A stretch of DNA of 32,489 bases from CAZFCK01 sp964517355 (GCA_964517355.1 CAZFCK010000025.1:1-32489), one strand, 5' to 3'; numbered from the stretch's first letter, positions 7,590-16,441 are shown. Translations and numbers: made by a program. Notes: generated by a model not told the origin, from the letters alone.

Positions 7590-8348
7590 CTACCAGCAGA
7601 GCTTGGCGGAAATGATGAAGATGACTCCCAGAATCAACTTACGGAACAATTTCTGGTCCATTCGACCGTTGAGGCGGTTGCCGATGGCGCTGCCTATCCA
7701 TACCGCCGGAATGGCCGGCAGTATGTCCAGAATGGCAGAGAGGGGCAAGGTGCCGATGCTTACGTAGGCCACGGTCTTTAATATGTTGGTGACAAAGAAG
7801 AGCAGCACCACGGTGCCGACAAAGGCGCGGCGGTCTTGGGTGGCTGTCGTCAGGTACAGGGACCAGACAAGTCCTCCCGCGTGGGCGAGAACCGTGGCTA
7901 CGCCACCCAGTGCGCCGTAAAAATAGACCTGTCCGTTCTTGGCTCGACTATTGATCCGGGAGAGCCCCTCTTTGAGTAGACGCACGGGAGCGATGGAGGG
8001 GAAAAGGTAACTGATGGCGTAGGTCATACCGAACAGGCCCACGCCCAAACGGAATCCGCTCGCGGGGATTATCGGCAGCAATAAAGTGCCCACCACGAGG
8101 CCGGGCACGGCCGCGGCCAAGAGGCGGGCCAGTTTCCCAAGCGCAATCCATTGCTTCCAGTAATAGAAGATGCCGATCACGTCCGAGCCCAGTAAAAGCG
8201 GTGCGCCAAGCCCGAGTGCCAGTTTGGCGGGAAAGGCGAGGGAAAGTGTGGGGAGTAAAAAGATGCCGGAGCCAATGCCCACCCCTGTTTTGATGACGCT
8301 GGAGCAGAACCCCGCAAGTGCCACAATGCAAATTTCATATAGATCCAT
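7590..8348 (-). CDS. TauE/SafE-family membrane exporter
   Basis: 252 residues, with a GGAGG ribosome site before the ATG at 8348. It has about eight hydrophobic segments. The first repeat carries the family pattern GVGIGSGIFLLP followed by LALGLGAPLLLGSDVIG, typical of TauE/SafE (DUF81) permeases. Family members are linked to export of sulfite or sulfoacetate in sulfonate-degrading bacteria. Its position between two operons with sulfonate-type genes fits removal of excess sulfite or uptake/export of a sulfonate anion, but the family also serves other anions. It is transcribed away from the TRAP operon. Confidence 0.85.
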   Translation of the reverse strand: MDLYEICIVALAGFCSSVIKTGVGIGSGIFLLPTLSLAFPAKLALGLGAPLLLGSDVIGIFYYWKQWIALGKLARLLAAAVPGLVVGTLLLPIIPASGFRLGVGLFGMTYAISYLFPSIAPVRLLKEGLSRINSRAKNGQVYFYGALGGVATVLAHAGGLVWSLYLTTATQDRRAFVGTVVLLFFVTNILKTVAYVSIGTLPLSAILDILPAIPAVWIGSAIGNRLNGRMDQKLFRKLILGVIFIISAKLCW

Positions 8349-8598
8349 GCCGACCTCCTTCGGTTCGTTTAGGCATCAACCGAATTAGCAAGGAGCATGC
8401 CTGTTCAGCATAATTGTGCCAAATCCCCGCGGCAGGGATCAATCGAGGCGAATACTGATGCGGGAGGCGTTGCCCCCGTTGCTTTTGCGGTCTTTTTGCT
8501 CCGGTGCGGCAAAGACCGCACAAGTGAGCCCGCAGGATGCAAGGCTTGGATTCGGCAGGCGGATGCGCTACTTTTGTTCAATATTGATCAATGTTAAT

Positions 8599-8630
8599 GC
8601 CGAATATTTGTCATATGCCAGATATTCGGC
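8599..8630. promoter_or_regulatory. Perfect palindromic upstream activator-type site
   Basis: GCCGAATAT (8599-8607) and ATATTCGGC (8622-8630) form a perfect 9-base inverted repeat with a 14-base spacer. Its centre is about 118 bases upstream of the start predicted by the sigma-54 promoter at 8707-8721, a classic distance for a sigma-54 enhancer-binding protein. The half-site GCCGAATA also occurs at 6939-6946 near the divergent operon. Just upstream, ATTGATCAAT (8583-8592) is a second short palindrome. Confidence 0.5.
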
Positions 8631-8669
8631 TTCAATTTTCGTCAGCCCTGGCGTTCCCACGATGAAAAA

Positions 8670-8705
8670 ATCTATTTTATCAATTTGTTAGTGAAAAAAA
8701 TAGAT
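8670..8705. promoter_or_regulatory. AT-rich inverted repeat abutting the sigma-54 promoter
   Basis: ATCTATTTT (8670-8678) and AAAATAGAT (8697-8705) are perfect 9-base arms with an 18-base spacer, ending two bases before the promoter core. It could be a repressor operator or a host-factor/bending site. No function can be assigned from sequence alone. Confidence 0.4.
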
Positions 8706-8706
8706 G

Positions 8707-8721
8707 TGGCATGCCTTTTGC
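8707..8721 (+). promoter_or_regulatory. Candidate sigma-54 promoter of the TRAP-yihU-mop genes
   Basis: TGGCATG-N4-TTGC with GG and GC exactly ten bases apart, close to the consensus TGGCACG-N4-TTGC. Predicted start near 8733, giving a leader of about 120 bases before the DctP start. A perfect palindrome lies upstream at the distance expected for an enhancer-binding protein. Confidence 0.65.
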
Positions 8722-8854
8722 CTTATTGCTTCAACGGTCCTCGGTACTTAGAAAGCCGACTGACATTGTCGGAAATATCACCTTCTAGGCCGGTGACTGA
8801 GGGGATATATAAAATGGAAAACCATTGGCACATTTCACTCGTAGTGGAGGTAGT

Positions 8855-9859
8855 ATGAAAAAGTTGTTTGTTGCACTTATGGCGACCCTGCTTTTGGGCG
8901 CGACCTGCGCTTGGGCGGCGAGCGCCGGCACCCCTTATGTCCAGAAGCCCGAGTACAAGCTCCGGTTGGCGCACGCCCTGCCTACGGATTCCCCCTATGA
9001 CAAGGGCACGACCCGTTTTGCGGAACTGGTGTCCATTTATTCCAGGGGAGCGGCCGATATTCAGGTGTTCGGCAACGCACAGATCGGCCTGGAGGCCGAC
9101 ACGGTCAAGGATGCGCAGCTAGGCATGGTGGATTTCAGTTTGGCTGCCGTCAACAACATCACCATGTGGTACCCCCAGATGGACGTGACCATCATGCCCA
9201 TGATCTTCCGCGACCGTTATCACGTTGAGGCCTTCCTCAAGAGCCCGGTCTGGGAGAACATGAAAGAGGAGTACCGCAAGGCCAGCGGCTTACGCATCGT
9301 TTCCGTTTTCGAGTGGGGGGATCGCGGCATCGCCACCCGCAGCACCGATATCGCGAAGCCTTCGGATTTGCAGGGCTTGAAAATCCGCCTTCCCAAGAAC
9401 TCGGTCATGCTGGACGCCTACCAGGCGCTCGGCGCCGTCCCCACGGCCATTGATTTCGGCGAACTCTACAGCGCCCTCCAGCAAGGGCTGGCCGAAGGCA
9501 TGGAAGCCCCGCCCCAGGGCATCATCGACATGAAAGTCACGGACTTTTTGAAGAGCTACTCGACCGCGAATATCTTCTACGGTCTGTCCTGCCTGGTCAT
9601 GAACGACGAAAAGTACGCCTCCCTGCCGCCGGAAGTACAAGCGGCCATCCTCCGCGCGGGCGAGGAGGCCGGGGCGTACCAGCGCTGGGCCTCGGCCGTG
9701 TCGCACGTGGATGGCCTGGATCGTCTGGAGGAACTTGGCGTGAAGGTTACCAGGGTCGAGGACTTGAAGCCCTTCAGGGATGCCGTTCAGCCGGTGTATG
9801 ACAAGTACGGCCCGATCATCGGCGAGGAATTGATCCAGCAGGTTATCGATATCAAATAA
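8855..9859 (+). CDS. TRAP transporter periplasmic substrate-binding protein (DctP)
   Basis: 334 residues from the ATG at 8855, chosen for the GGAGG ribosome site; the in-frame start ten codons upstream has none. A Sec signal peptide (KKLFVALMATLLLGATCAWA) is cleaved near residue 23. The mature protein shows the DctP pattern: KLRLAHALPTDSPYDKG near the N-terminus, then DLQGLKIRLPKN with the conserved substrate-carboxylate Arg, LGAVPTAIDFGELYSALQQG, and the end near VQPVYDKYG. It captures small organic anions in the periplasm for the DctQM permease. TRAP systems import C3 sulfonates in other bacteria, and the YihU-type reductase behind it suggests dihydroxypropanesulfonate or sulfolactate. Confidence 0.93.
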   Translation: MKKLFVALMATLLLGATCAWAASAGTPYVQKPEYKLRLAHALPTDSPYDKGTTRFAELVSIYSRGAADIQVFGNAQIGLEADTVKDAQLGMVDFSLAAVNNITMWYPQMDVTIMPMIFRDRYHVEAFLKSPVWENMKEEYRKASGLRIVSVFEWGDRGIATRSTDIAKPSDLQGLKIRLPKNSVMLDAYQALGAVPTAIDFGELYSALQQGLAEGMEAPPQGIIDMKVTDFLKSYSTANIFYGLSCLVMNDEKYASLPPEVQAAILRAGEEAGAYQRWASAVSHVDGLDRLEELGVKVTRVEDLKPFRDAVQPVYDKYGPIIGEELIQQVIDIK

Positions 9860-9890
9860 GTTTATTTGCGGATATCGCGGCGGACCTTTT

Positions 9891-9939
9891 CCCGTGCGCC
9901 GGGCCGATGCGTGCCGAATGCGCCGGCCCGCCGCACGGG
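9891..9939 (+). promoter_or_regulatory. Intercistronic stem-loop after the binding-protein gene
   Basis: CCCGTGCGCCGGGCC (9891-9905) pairs with GGCCCGCCGCACGGG (9925-9939) with one mismatch over 15 bases; the loop is 19 bases. A weak T-run follows. Such structures between a binding-protein gene and its permease genes commonly stabilise the upstream mRNA and lower downstream expression. Confidence 0.6.
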
Positions 9940-10019
9940 ATCTTTAACCCGAAATCCCGCCCGGAACACGAACCATAGCATCTGCCGGAATGCCGCCGAT
10001 CCGGCAGTAGGGAGCCGCC

Positions 10020-10535
10020 ATGAGACGCGTCCTAACCTATCTCGACGATCATTTTGAAGAAACGATCCTCATCATTCTCGCTTCCGTTCTTGTGCTTTCG
10101 CTGACGTACTCGGCCATTGTGCGCTATTTTCTGCCTTATCCCTTTTTTACGTCCCTCTCTCATAAAGCGGAGGAACTGGCCATCTACTCGTTTGTGGCCC
10201 AGCTCTATTTTGGAGCTTCCCTGGCCGCCCGCGATGGCAGTCACTTCAGGGTGACGGCCCAGTTTATGTTTATTCCCGAAAGAATTCGCAAGTGGTTCTA
10301 CCTTCCCGGGGAGTTGCTCTGGCAGGGCCTGAACGTGTTTTTGGTCTGGCAGGGATTCAATTTGGTCAATTCCGCGTTCCAGACATCAGAATCGACCATC
10401 GCCCTCCAGATGCCCATGTGGATTGTCTACGCCATTATTCCCGTGGCCTTTCTGAACACCGTGATCAGATTGCTACAGCGGCATCTCGGTGGAAAATTCG
10501 GCCCGGATGCCGTCAGCATCGACGATGAAATCTGA
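10020..10535 (+). CDS. TRAP transporter small permease (DctQ)
   Basis: 171 residues with a GGGAG ribosome site. It has four predicted membrane helices, starting near residue 15 (TILIILASVLVLSLTYSAIVR). The middle segment KAEELAIYSFVAQLYFGASLAARDGSHFRV is typical of DctQ, where an Arg/Asp/His cluster follows the second helix. It assembles with DctM as the membrane part of a sodium-driven TRAP importer. It lies between the binding protein and DctM in the usual gene order. Confidence 0.9.
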   Translation: MRRVLTYLDDHFEETILIILASVLVLSLTYSAIVRYFLPYPFFTSLSHKAEELAIYSFVAQLYFGASLAARDGSHFRVTAQFMFIPERIRKWFYLPGELLWQGLNVFLVWQGFNLVNSAFQTSESTIALQMPMWIVYAIIPVAFLNTVIRLLQRHLGGKFGPDAVSIDDEI

Positions 10536-10558
10536 TTTACCAACCGGCAGGAGGTGCC

Positions 10559-11854
10559 ATGTTTGAGCCGACCGTCGCTAACGTTATTTTCATTAGTTTG
10601 ATCGGTTGCTTTATCCTGGGGGTCCCCATCGGGTATTCCCTGGGCATTGCGACCACCGCAGGGTTGCTATTGACGCCCATCCCGCTTGTATACATTGCGC
10701 AAACCTTTTACACCGGCACGGGCCTTTTCCCGCTTATCGCCATTCCAGGCTTCATCCTGGCCGGCGACCTGATGATCAAGACCGAAATCACCGACAAGAT
10801 CATCAGGGTCATCACCCTCCTGATCGGCCGGTTGCCGGGCGGAATGGGCTTCGTGACCATGGTCGCCTGCGCCTTCTTCGCTTCCCTTTCCGGATCCGGA
10901 CCGGCCACCACGGCGGCCATCGGGAGCATCATGATTCCAGCCATGATCCGCTCGGGCTATCCCGTCGCCGTGGCGGCCGCCCTGGCGGCCACAGGCGGGA
11001 CGCTCGGCATTCTCATCCCGCCTTCCAATCCCATGATCATTTACGGTGTCACGGCCAACCTGTCCGTGGCTGGCATGTTCGTTACGGGCTTTCTGCCCGG
11101 TCTCCTCCTGACTCTCCTTTTGGGTGCTTACTGTTATTTGACCGGGCGCTTTTTCGGCTACCGGGACCTCGATTGCGAGCGTTTTTCCTGGAAGACCTTC
11201 GGCAGCGCCGTGTGGGACGGCAAATGGGCGCTTTCCATGCCGGTCATCGTGCTCGGCTCCATTTACACCGGAATCGCCACGCCCACTGAATCGGCCATGC
11301 TGGCCGTATGCTACACGCTACTCGTGGCGAAAATCACCGGCAAGCTCCAGTTGAAGGATATCCGCCACGCGATGGTCTCCACGGGAAAACTCACCGGTTC
11401 CGTATTGATCATCATGGGGCCCGCCATGGCCTTTGGACGGCTTCTGGTGCTGGAGAACATCCCCACTCAGGTGGCGGCATGGTTTCTCTCCATTTCCACC
11501 AACCCGCTGGCGGTATTGTTTCTGATCGCCGCGTTGCTCCTGTTCATCGGCTGCTTCATGGAAACGTTGGGCACCATCGTGCTGTTGACCCCCATCTTCC
11601 TGCCCGTGGTCACGCAGCTTGGCGTGGACCCGGCCCAGTTTGGCATCATGTTCGTGATCTTGAGCCAGATCGGTTTTCTTACCCCGCCTCTGGGCGTGAA
11701 CCTCTTTGTGGCCTCGGCCCTGTCGGGGATCAGTATCGAACGCATCAGCCGCTCGGTGCTGCCACTCATCACTGTGCTTATACTTTTTGCCGTACTGCTT
11801 ATTCTCGTGCCCTGGATATCCACCTGGGGCTACCATTTCTACATGGGTATGTGA
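10559..11854 (+). CDS. TRAP transporter large permease (DctM)
   Basis: 431 residues with a strong AGGAGG ribosome site. Many hydrophobic helices cover the whole length, with the family motifs FASLSGSGPATTAAIGSIMIP (scaffold/transport core) and GILIPPSNPMIIYG, and in the second half GCFMETLGTIVLLTPIFLP and LTPPLGVNLFVAS. It is the ion-coupled translocation subunit paired with DctQ 23 bases upstream. Its substrate follows from the binding protein and the downstream enzymes and is inferred to be a C3 sulfonate. Confidence 0.94.
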   Translation: MFEPTVANVIFISLIGCFILGVPIGYSLGIATTAGLLLTPIPLVYIAQTFYTGTGLFPLIAIPGFILAGDLMIKTEITDKIIRVITLLIGRLPGGMGFVTMVACAFFASLSGSGPATTAAIGSIMIPAMIRSGYPVAVAAALAATGGTLGILIPPSNPMIIYGVTANLSVAGMFVTGFLPGLLLTLLLGAYCYLTGRFFGYRDLDCERFSWKTFGSAVWDGKWALSMPVIVLGSIYTGIATPTESAMLAVCYTLLVAKITGKLQLKDIRHAMVSTGKLTGSVLIIMGPAMAFGRLLVLENIPTQVAAWFLSISTNPLAVLFLIAALLLFIGCFMETLGTIVLLTPIFLPVVTQLGVDPAQFGIMFVILSQIGFLTPPLGVNLFVASALSGISIERISRSVLPLITVLILFAVLLILVPWISTWGYHFYMGM

Positions 11855-11923
11855 CCCGCGCCGCGGGCAATTGACATGAATACGGACCTGGTACCTTAAC
11901 CTCAATCTCAGTCGGAGGAACTT

Positions 11924-12799
11924 ATGAAAGTAGGATTTATCGGCCTTGGCCTCATGGGCGGAGGAATGACCAAAAATCTCGTGAACAAGGGCGTGCCGGT
12001 CAAGGGCTATGATATCGACCGCACCGCCGTGGACCGTCTCGTCTCCGAAGGCGGCACGGCCGCTTCCAGCCCGGCGGACGCCGCCGATGGGGCCGACGTG
12101 GTCTTTACCATGCTGCCCAACAGCCAGCATGTGGAAGGGGCGGTATTCGGCGAAAAGGGCATCCTCGAAACCTTGAAGCCCGGGGCCCTGTACGTGGATA
12201 GCAGCACCATCGCCCCGGATATGACGGACAGCATCGGCAAACGCCTGAAAGCCAAAGGCGTTACCATGCTTGACGCCCCGGTGGGCCGCACCTCGGCCCA
12301 CGCCTGGACCGGCACCCTGATTTTCATGGTCGGCGGCGAGGAAGAGGACCTGGCCCGCATTACCCCCCTGCTGGAAAAGATGAGCGAATCCATTTTCCAT
12401 TGCGGCCCTCTGGGGTCGGGCATCCGCGCCAAGATCGTGAACAACTACATGAGTATCGTGCTCAACGTGCTCACGGCCGAGACTCTGACGTTGGCCGAAG
12501 CCTTAGGCCTGGACCTGGAAAAGGCCACGGATGTCATGCGCGGCACCCCGGCAGTGCGCTCCCATCTGCTGACGACCTATCCCGACAAGGTTTTGAAAGG
12601 CGACATTTCACCAGCCTTTCCGGTTGATCTGGCGGATAAGGATCTCGGCATCGCCCTGGAGGCCGCCGCCAAATATCGGCTTCCGCTTCCGGCAGGCGCG
12701 GTCGCGCGGCAGATGTATTCCTATGCCAGCGCCAAAGGCTTCGGGCGTCAGGACTGGACCGCCATGCTTCTGGCTTACAGGGAGCTGGGCAAAAAATAA
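11924..12799 (+). CDS. yihU: 3-Sulfolactaldehyde reductase / dihydroxypropanesulfonate dehydrogenase, YihU type
   Basis: 291 residues with a GGAGG ribosome site. It is a beta-hydroxyacid dehydrogenase with the N-terminal NAD(H) motif GFIGLGLMGGGM and catalytic Lys170 in IRAKIVNNYMS. The substrate-binding loop reads VGRTSAHAWTGTL (120-132), where ordinary 3-hydroxyisobutyrate and tartronate-semialdehyde reductases read SGG-type loops. E. coli YihU reads GRTSANAITGTL at this point and shares NNYMSI, SPAFxxDLxxKDLGIAL and GRQDW with this protein, as far as I recall its sequence. It therefore interconverts 2,3-dihydroxypropane-1-sulfonate and 3-sulfolactaldehyde; with a sulfonate importer upstream, oxidation is the likely direction. 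It lies 69 bases after dctM and before the molybdenum aldehyde oxidoreductase. Confidence 0.85.
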   Translation: MKVGFIGLGLMGGGMTKNLVNKGVPVKGYDIDRTAVDRLVSEGGTAASSPADAADGADVVFTMLPNSQHVEGAVFGEKGILETLKPGALYVDSSTIAPDMTDSIGKRLKAKGVTMLDAPVGRTSAHAWTGTLIFMVGGEEEDLARITPLLEKMSESIFHCGPLGSGIRAKIVNNYMSIVLNVLTAETLTLAEALGLDLEKATDVMRGTPAVRSHLLTTYPDKVLKGDISPAFPVDLADKDLGIALEAAAKYRLPLPAGAVARQMYSYASAKGFGRQDWTAMLLAYRELGKK

Positions 12800-13002
12800 A
12801 CGTCCGGGCAAACGTCTCCCGGCTGTCCCGGTTAGTTTCTGGGGCAGTCCGTCATAGCCTTTTGTTAAAACTCTCTGAAAAAAGTTCCCTACGAAAAGTT
12901 GCAATCAAGATAAGCGCCACATTGTAACTAATCGAAATATGGTTGGATTCTTTTTGCAGAGAGGCCTGAAAACAGAAGCCGTATCAAGGGGATTCGATTT
13001 AT

Positions 13003-15816
13003 ATGCAAAGAAAGCTGTTGAATATTAATGGAGTCGATCGCGAGGTGTTGTGCGATCCTGAAAAGGACTCCCTGGCCGATGTCGTACGCAGGCTCGGTCT
13101 GACTGGGACCAAGATTGGCTGTGGAACGGGACAGTGCGGCTCTTGCACGCTGCTGCTCGATGGAAAGGTTGTCAGGTCCTGTACCCGCAAGATGAAAAAG
13201 GTCAGTGACTATTCCAAGGTGGAAACAATAGAGGGACTGGGTACCCCGAAGCATCCCCATCCTTTGCAGCAGGCCTTTGTTACCTACGCCGCTGTTCAAT
13301 GCGGCTTCTGTACGCCGGGTTTCATCATGTCGGCCAAAGGGCTGCTGAGCGAAAATCCCTCGCCCACGCGAGAGGAGGTGCGGGACTGGTTCACCCGTCA
13401 CAACAATATCTGCCGCTGCACCGGCTACAAACCCATAGTTGACGCCGTCATGGAGGCCGCCGCTGTGATGCGCGGTGAAAAAAGCATGGACGACATCACG
13501 TTCCATATACCGGCTGACGGCGGCATCTACAATACGCACTTCCCCAAGCCGACCGGAATGATCAAGGTGCAGGGCAACTGCGATTACGGTGCGGATATTT
13601 CCCTGAAAATGCGGCATGACACCTTGCATCTGGCTGTCGTCATGTCCCGCACGCACCATGCCGGAATAAAACGCATTGATTGTGCCGAGGCGGAGGGTCT
13701 GCCGGGCGTGGTGCGTGTGATTACGGCCAAAGACGTAAAAGGCACCAACCGCTTTGTCGCCGCGCAGGGCGCTCCCCACAGCCTGTGCGACGGGCGGGAA
13801 CGTCCCATTCTATGCGAAGACAAAGTGTTTCGCTTTGGCGACGTCGTTGCCGTGGTGGCCGCGGCTACACGTGAGCAGGCTCGTGATGCAGCCGCTAAGA
13901 TTAAGGTTGAATATGAACAGCTTCACTCCATGTTGACGTTCATGGACGCCGTCGCTCCCGACGCTATCCGGGTACATGGTTACATTCCCAATGTGTACAT
14001 GGAACTCCCCTTGTATAAGGGAGAGGACACGCGCGACATGTTCGACGCGGCCGCCTACGCAGTGGAAGGCCACTTCAGCACGACAAGGCAGGCGCATCTG
14101 CCGATCGAGCCCGACGTGGTCATCGCGTACCCCGATGATGGGGGAGTGGCCATTCAATGCAAGGCCCAGTACACGCACGGCATGAGCGGGCAAATGGCCG
14201 AAGGCATAGGCTTGCCCAAAGACAAGATCAGGATCATCAACAACCCGGCGGGGGGCAGTTTCGGCTACAGCATGTCCCCGGCCAATTACGCTCTCGTCGC
14301 CGTCTGCGCGCTGGCCCTTAACACGACCGTTTCCCTTGTCCTCAGCTATGAGGAACACCAGCACATGACGGGTAAACGCTCCCCCGTTTACACAAATGCG
14401 CGTCTGGCTTGTACCGCTGACGGCAAAATGCAGGCCCTCGACTTTCTTGTCGGCATCGATCACGGGGCATTCAGTGAAATGGCCGGAGCCTTGACGACCA
14501 AGGTGATCAGGTTCTTTGGCTATCCGTACAATGTCCCCAATATTCGGGGTCTTGCGCGCACGGCCTTTACCAACGGCAATTTCGGCATAGCCTTTCAAGC
14601 CTTCGGTTCCCCTCAGGCATATATGGCCAGCGAGCAGCTTGTGGACATGCTGGCGGATAAAATCGGCATGGATCCTTTTGAGTTCCGGTATATCAATGTC
14701 GCCCAACCCGGCGATTTCTGCACCAATTCCGTGCCGTACCGGGAATATCCGATGCGCGATATGATGGACATGATGCGCCCCTACTATGAAGAGGCTAAAG
14801 TCCACGCCGCCGCGGAGAGCACCCCGGAAGTGAAGATCGGCGTCGGCCTGTCCTGGGGCGGTTACCATGTCTCCAAGGTGCCGGATCGTGCCGAAGTCGA
14901 CTTGGAATTAAACCAGGACGGTACGGTCACTGTGTATACCACATGGGCCGATGTCGGCCAGGGTATGGATCTCGGCACTACCGTAGAGGTGCATGAGGCG
15001 TTGCGCCCTCTTGCTCTGCATCCCGACCAGATACGCATGGTGCATGGCGATACGGCGATTTGTCCGGATACCGGTCCTTCCTCGGGAAGCCGTTCGCATC
15101 ACGTTGCCGGCCTGGCCACTATTGACGCCGCCAATAAATTGCTGGACGCCATGCGCAAACCAGACGGAACCTTCCGCACCTGGCAGGAAATGCGCGATGA
15201 AGGCATCGAAACCCGGCACCGGGGCGTTTATTCCTCCGCGTGGCCCGACATCGATCCCGACACCGGCCACGGATACGGCGCCATCGCCCAGAATTATGTC
15301 CTCACTCTGGTGGAAGTCGCCGTGGATCAGAATACCGGTAAAGCAACCGTGTTGCATGCCACGATCCTGGCCGACGTGGGCAAGATAGGCAGTTACCACG
15401 GCGTGCTAGGACAAGCATGGGGCGCTTTTGCACGCGCCTTGGGATTCGCTTTGAGCGAACGCTATGACGACATGAAAAAGCATGTGTCCATCCTCAGCAC
15501 CGGCACACCTAAATGCAAAGATGTTCCCGATGACATCAACGTGCTGTTCCATGTCACTCCGCGCGGAAATGGCCCGTGGGGCTCCACCGGGTGCGCGGAG
15601 GGTTTTCAGAGCAGCGCGCATACAGCCATTCTTAACGCCATTGCCAAGGCCACGGGAATTCGTATCTTTACTCTGCCTGCCACCCCGGACAAGATAAAGG
15701 CCGCCATGGATGCTCAAAAGGCGGGAAGACCATATGAACAGCAGGCATGGGATTTGGGGTGTGATTTGTATACACGCCTTGATGAACTCAAAGAAGAGCA
15801 TCCTCAATCGAGATAA
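13003..15816 (+). CDS. MOP-type molybdenum aldehyde oxidoreductase
   Basis: 937 residues, slightly longer than D. gigas MOP (907). Two [2Fe-2S] domains: C40, C45, C48, C60 and C100, C103, C137, C139, the same numbers as MOP. The molybdopterin-binding part follows from about residue 185, and the catalytic Glu sits in GSTGCAEGFQSS (MOP: GASGVGEL). The active-site entrance differs: the MOP segment FRGYGAPQ is FQAFGSPQ here, and GYKFSP is GYSMSP. The enzyme oxidises an aldehyde to a carboxylate with water, passing electrons through the clusters. Behind a YihU-type enzyme, 3-sulfolactaldehyde to 3-sulfolactate is the natural guess (inference). An AAGGGG ribosome site precedes the ATG; the gap after yihU is 203 bases with no clear terminator or promoter. 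Confidence 0.93.
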   Translation: MQRKLLNINGVDREVLCDPEKDSLADVVRRLGLTGTKIGCGTGQCGSCTLLLDGKVVRSCTRKMKKVSDYSKVETIEGLGTPKHPHPLQQAFVTYAAVQCGFCTPGFIMSAKGLLSENPSPTREEVRDWFTRHNNICRCTGYKPIVDAVMEAAAVMRGEKSMDDITFHIPADGGIYNTHFPKPTGMIKVQGNCDYGADISLKMRHDTLHLAVVMSRTHHAGIKRIDCAEAEGLPGVVRVITAKDVKGTNRFVAAQGAPHSLCDGRERPILCEDKVFRFGDVVAVVAAATREQARDAAAKIKVEYEQLHSMLTFMDAVAPDAIRVHGYIPNVYMELPLYKGEDTRDMFDAAAYAVEGHFSTTRQAHLPIEPDVVIAYPDDGGVAIQCKAQYTHGMSGQMAEGIGLPKDKIRIINNPAGGSFGYSMSPANYALVAVCALALNTTVSLVLSYEEHQHMTGKRSPVYTNARLACTADGKMQALDFLVGIDHGAFSEMAGALTTKVIRFFGYPYNVPNIRGLARTAFTNGNFGIAFQAFGSPQAYMASEQLVDMLADKIGMDPFEFRYINVAQPGDFCTNSVPYREYPMRDMMDMMRPYYEEAKVHAAAESTPEVKIGVGLSWGGYHVSKVPDRAEVDLELNQDGTVTVYTTWADVGQGMDLGTTVEVHEALRPLALHPDQIRMVHGDTAICPDTGPSSGSRSHHVAGLATIDAANKLLDAMRKPDGTFRTWQEMRDEGIETRHRGVYSSAWPDIDPDTGHGYGAIAQNYVLTLVEVAVDQNTGKATVLHATILADVGKIGSYHGVLGQAWGAFARALGFALSERYDDMKKHVSILSTGTPKCKDVPDDINVLFHVTPRGNGPWGSTGCAEGFQSSAHTAILNAIAKATGIRIFTLPATPDKIKAAMDAQKAGRPYEQQAWDLGCDLYTRLDELKEEHPQSR

Positions 15817-15956
15817 AAAGCTATAGTGAAAGGTACATAGCAGGAGCGGTTTCTCAACGAATCTTTTCTATAGCGAATAGAGCTGACTGGAGACCTCCGT
15901 ATCGGCCGGCATCAAACGGTAACACATGAGGATGGTCCTAACCCGCATACTTCACG

Positions 15957-15991
15957 AACGCCCCCGAACCTATGGAATCGGGGGCGTTTGT
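15957..15991 (+). terminator. Hairpin terminator after the aldehyde oxidoreductase
   Basis: AACGCCCCCGA (15957-15967) pairs perfectly with TCGGGGGCGTT (15978-15988) around a ten-base loop. Only a short T-run follows, but the 11-pair GC stem lies 140 bases after the last gene of the sulfonate set and before a gene-free stretch. Confidence 0.7.
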
Positions 15992-16336
15992 GCGCTTCCT
16001 CCATCGTTTCCCCTTGTCTTCATGCAACTTGTTCAGAATTTCGGATACTCGTCACGACCCTGGGTGCCATGGCGCGACTGAGTCATGGCCATGGGCTGAG
16101 CCGGCAACGCGATTTTTGGACTGCTCCGCTTGCGGTGATAATCGTAGTCCCTTCCTCAAGCAGCTTGGCCGCTGAGTGTTTGTGTCTGTATATAGTAACA
16201 CATAAGGCTTTTTACATTGGTATGAAAATATATATTTCGATTAGTTGAGTATTTGGTTGACTGTCACGGCAACGCCGCTTTCTTCAGGGCGGAGGCTGCC
16301 GTCCAAAGCTCATGATGCGCGCTCCTGCTTTGGTTC

Positions 16337-16441
16337 TAGCGTATTTTCGCCTTGAAACAAGGCTCTTCCCTGAAACAATTTTCAATTGTTCCAGGGAAAT
16401 GCATAAGAGCATCTAGCGCTTTTCAAGCGTTAAATGCTCTA
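16337..16441 (+). repeat. Three-hairpin interspersed repeat, copy 1
   Basis: About 105 bases from TAGCGTATTTTCGCC to ATGCTCTA. Three successive inverted repeats: GCCTTG-AAA-CAAGGC; CCCTG-A-AACAATT with AATTGTT-C-CAGGG; and AGAGCATCT with a diverged right arm (AAATGCTCT here, AGATGCTCT in other copies). It is the most diverged full copy and the only one outside the decayed island. No target duplication is apparent. Confidence 0.85.

Noticed and set aside
8400..8416. Sigma-54-like site for the exporter gene (minus strand, TGGCACAATTATGC)
   Set aside because: Good -24 element but spacing is one base short and the -12 element is poor.
12943..12957. Sigma-54-like TTGGATTCTTTTTGC before the molybdenum oxidoreductase
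   Set aside because: GG and GC are only nine bases apart; the strict ten-base spacing is not met.
13810..14868. 352-codon minus-strand open frame
   Set aside because: Antisense to the molybdenum oxidoreductase, which has continuous family similarity here.
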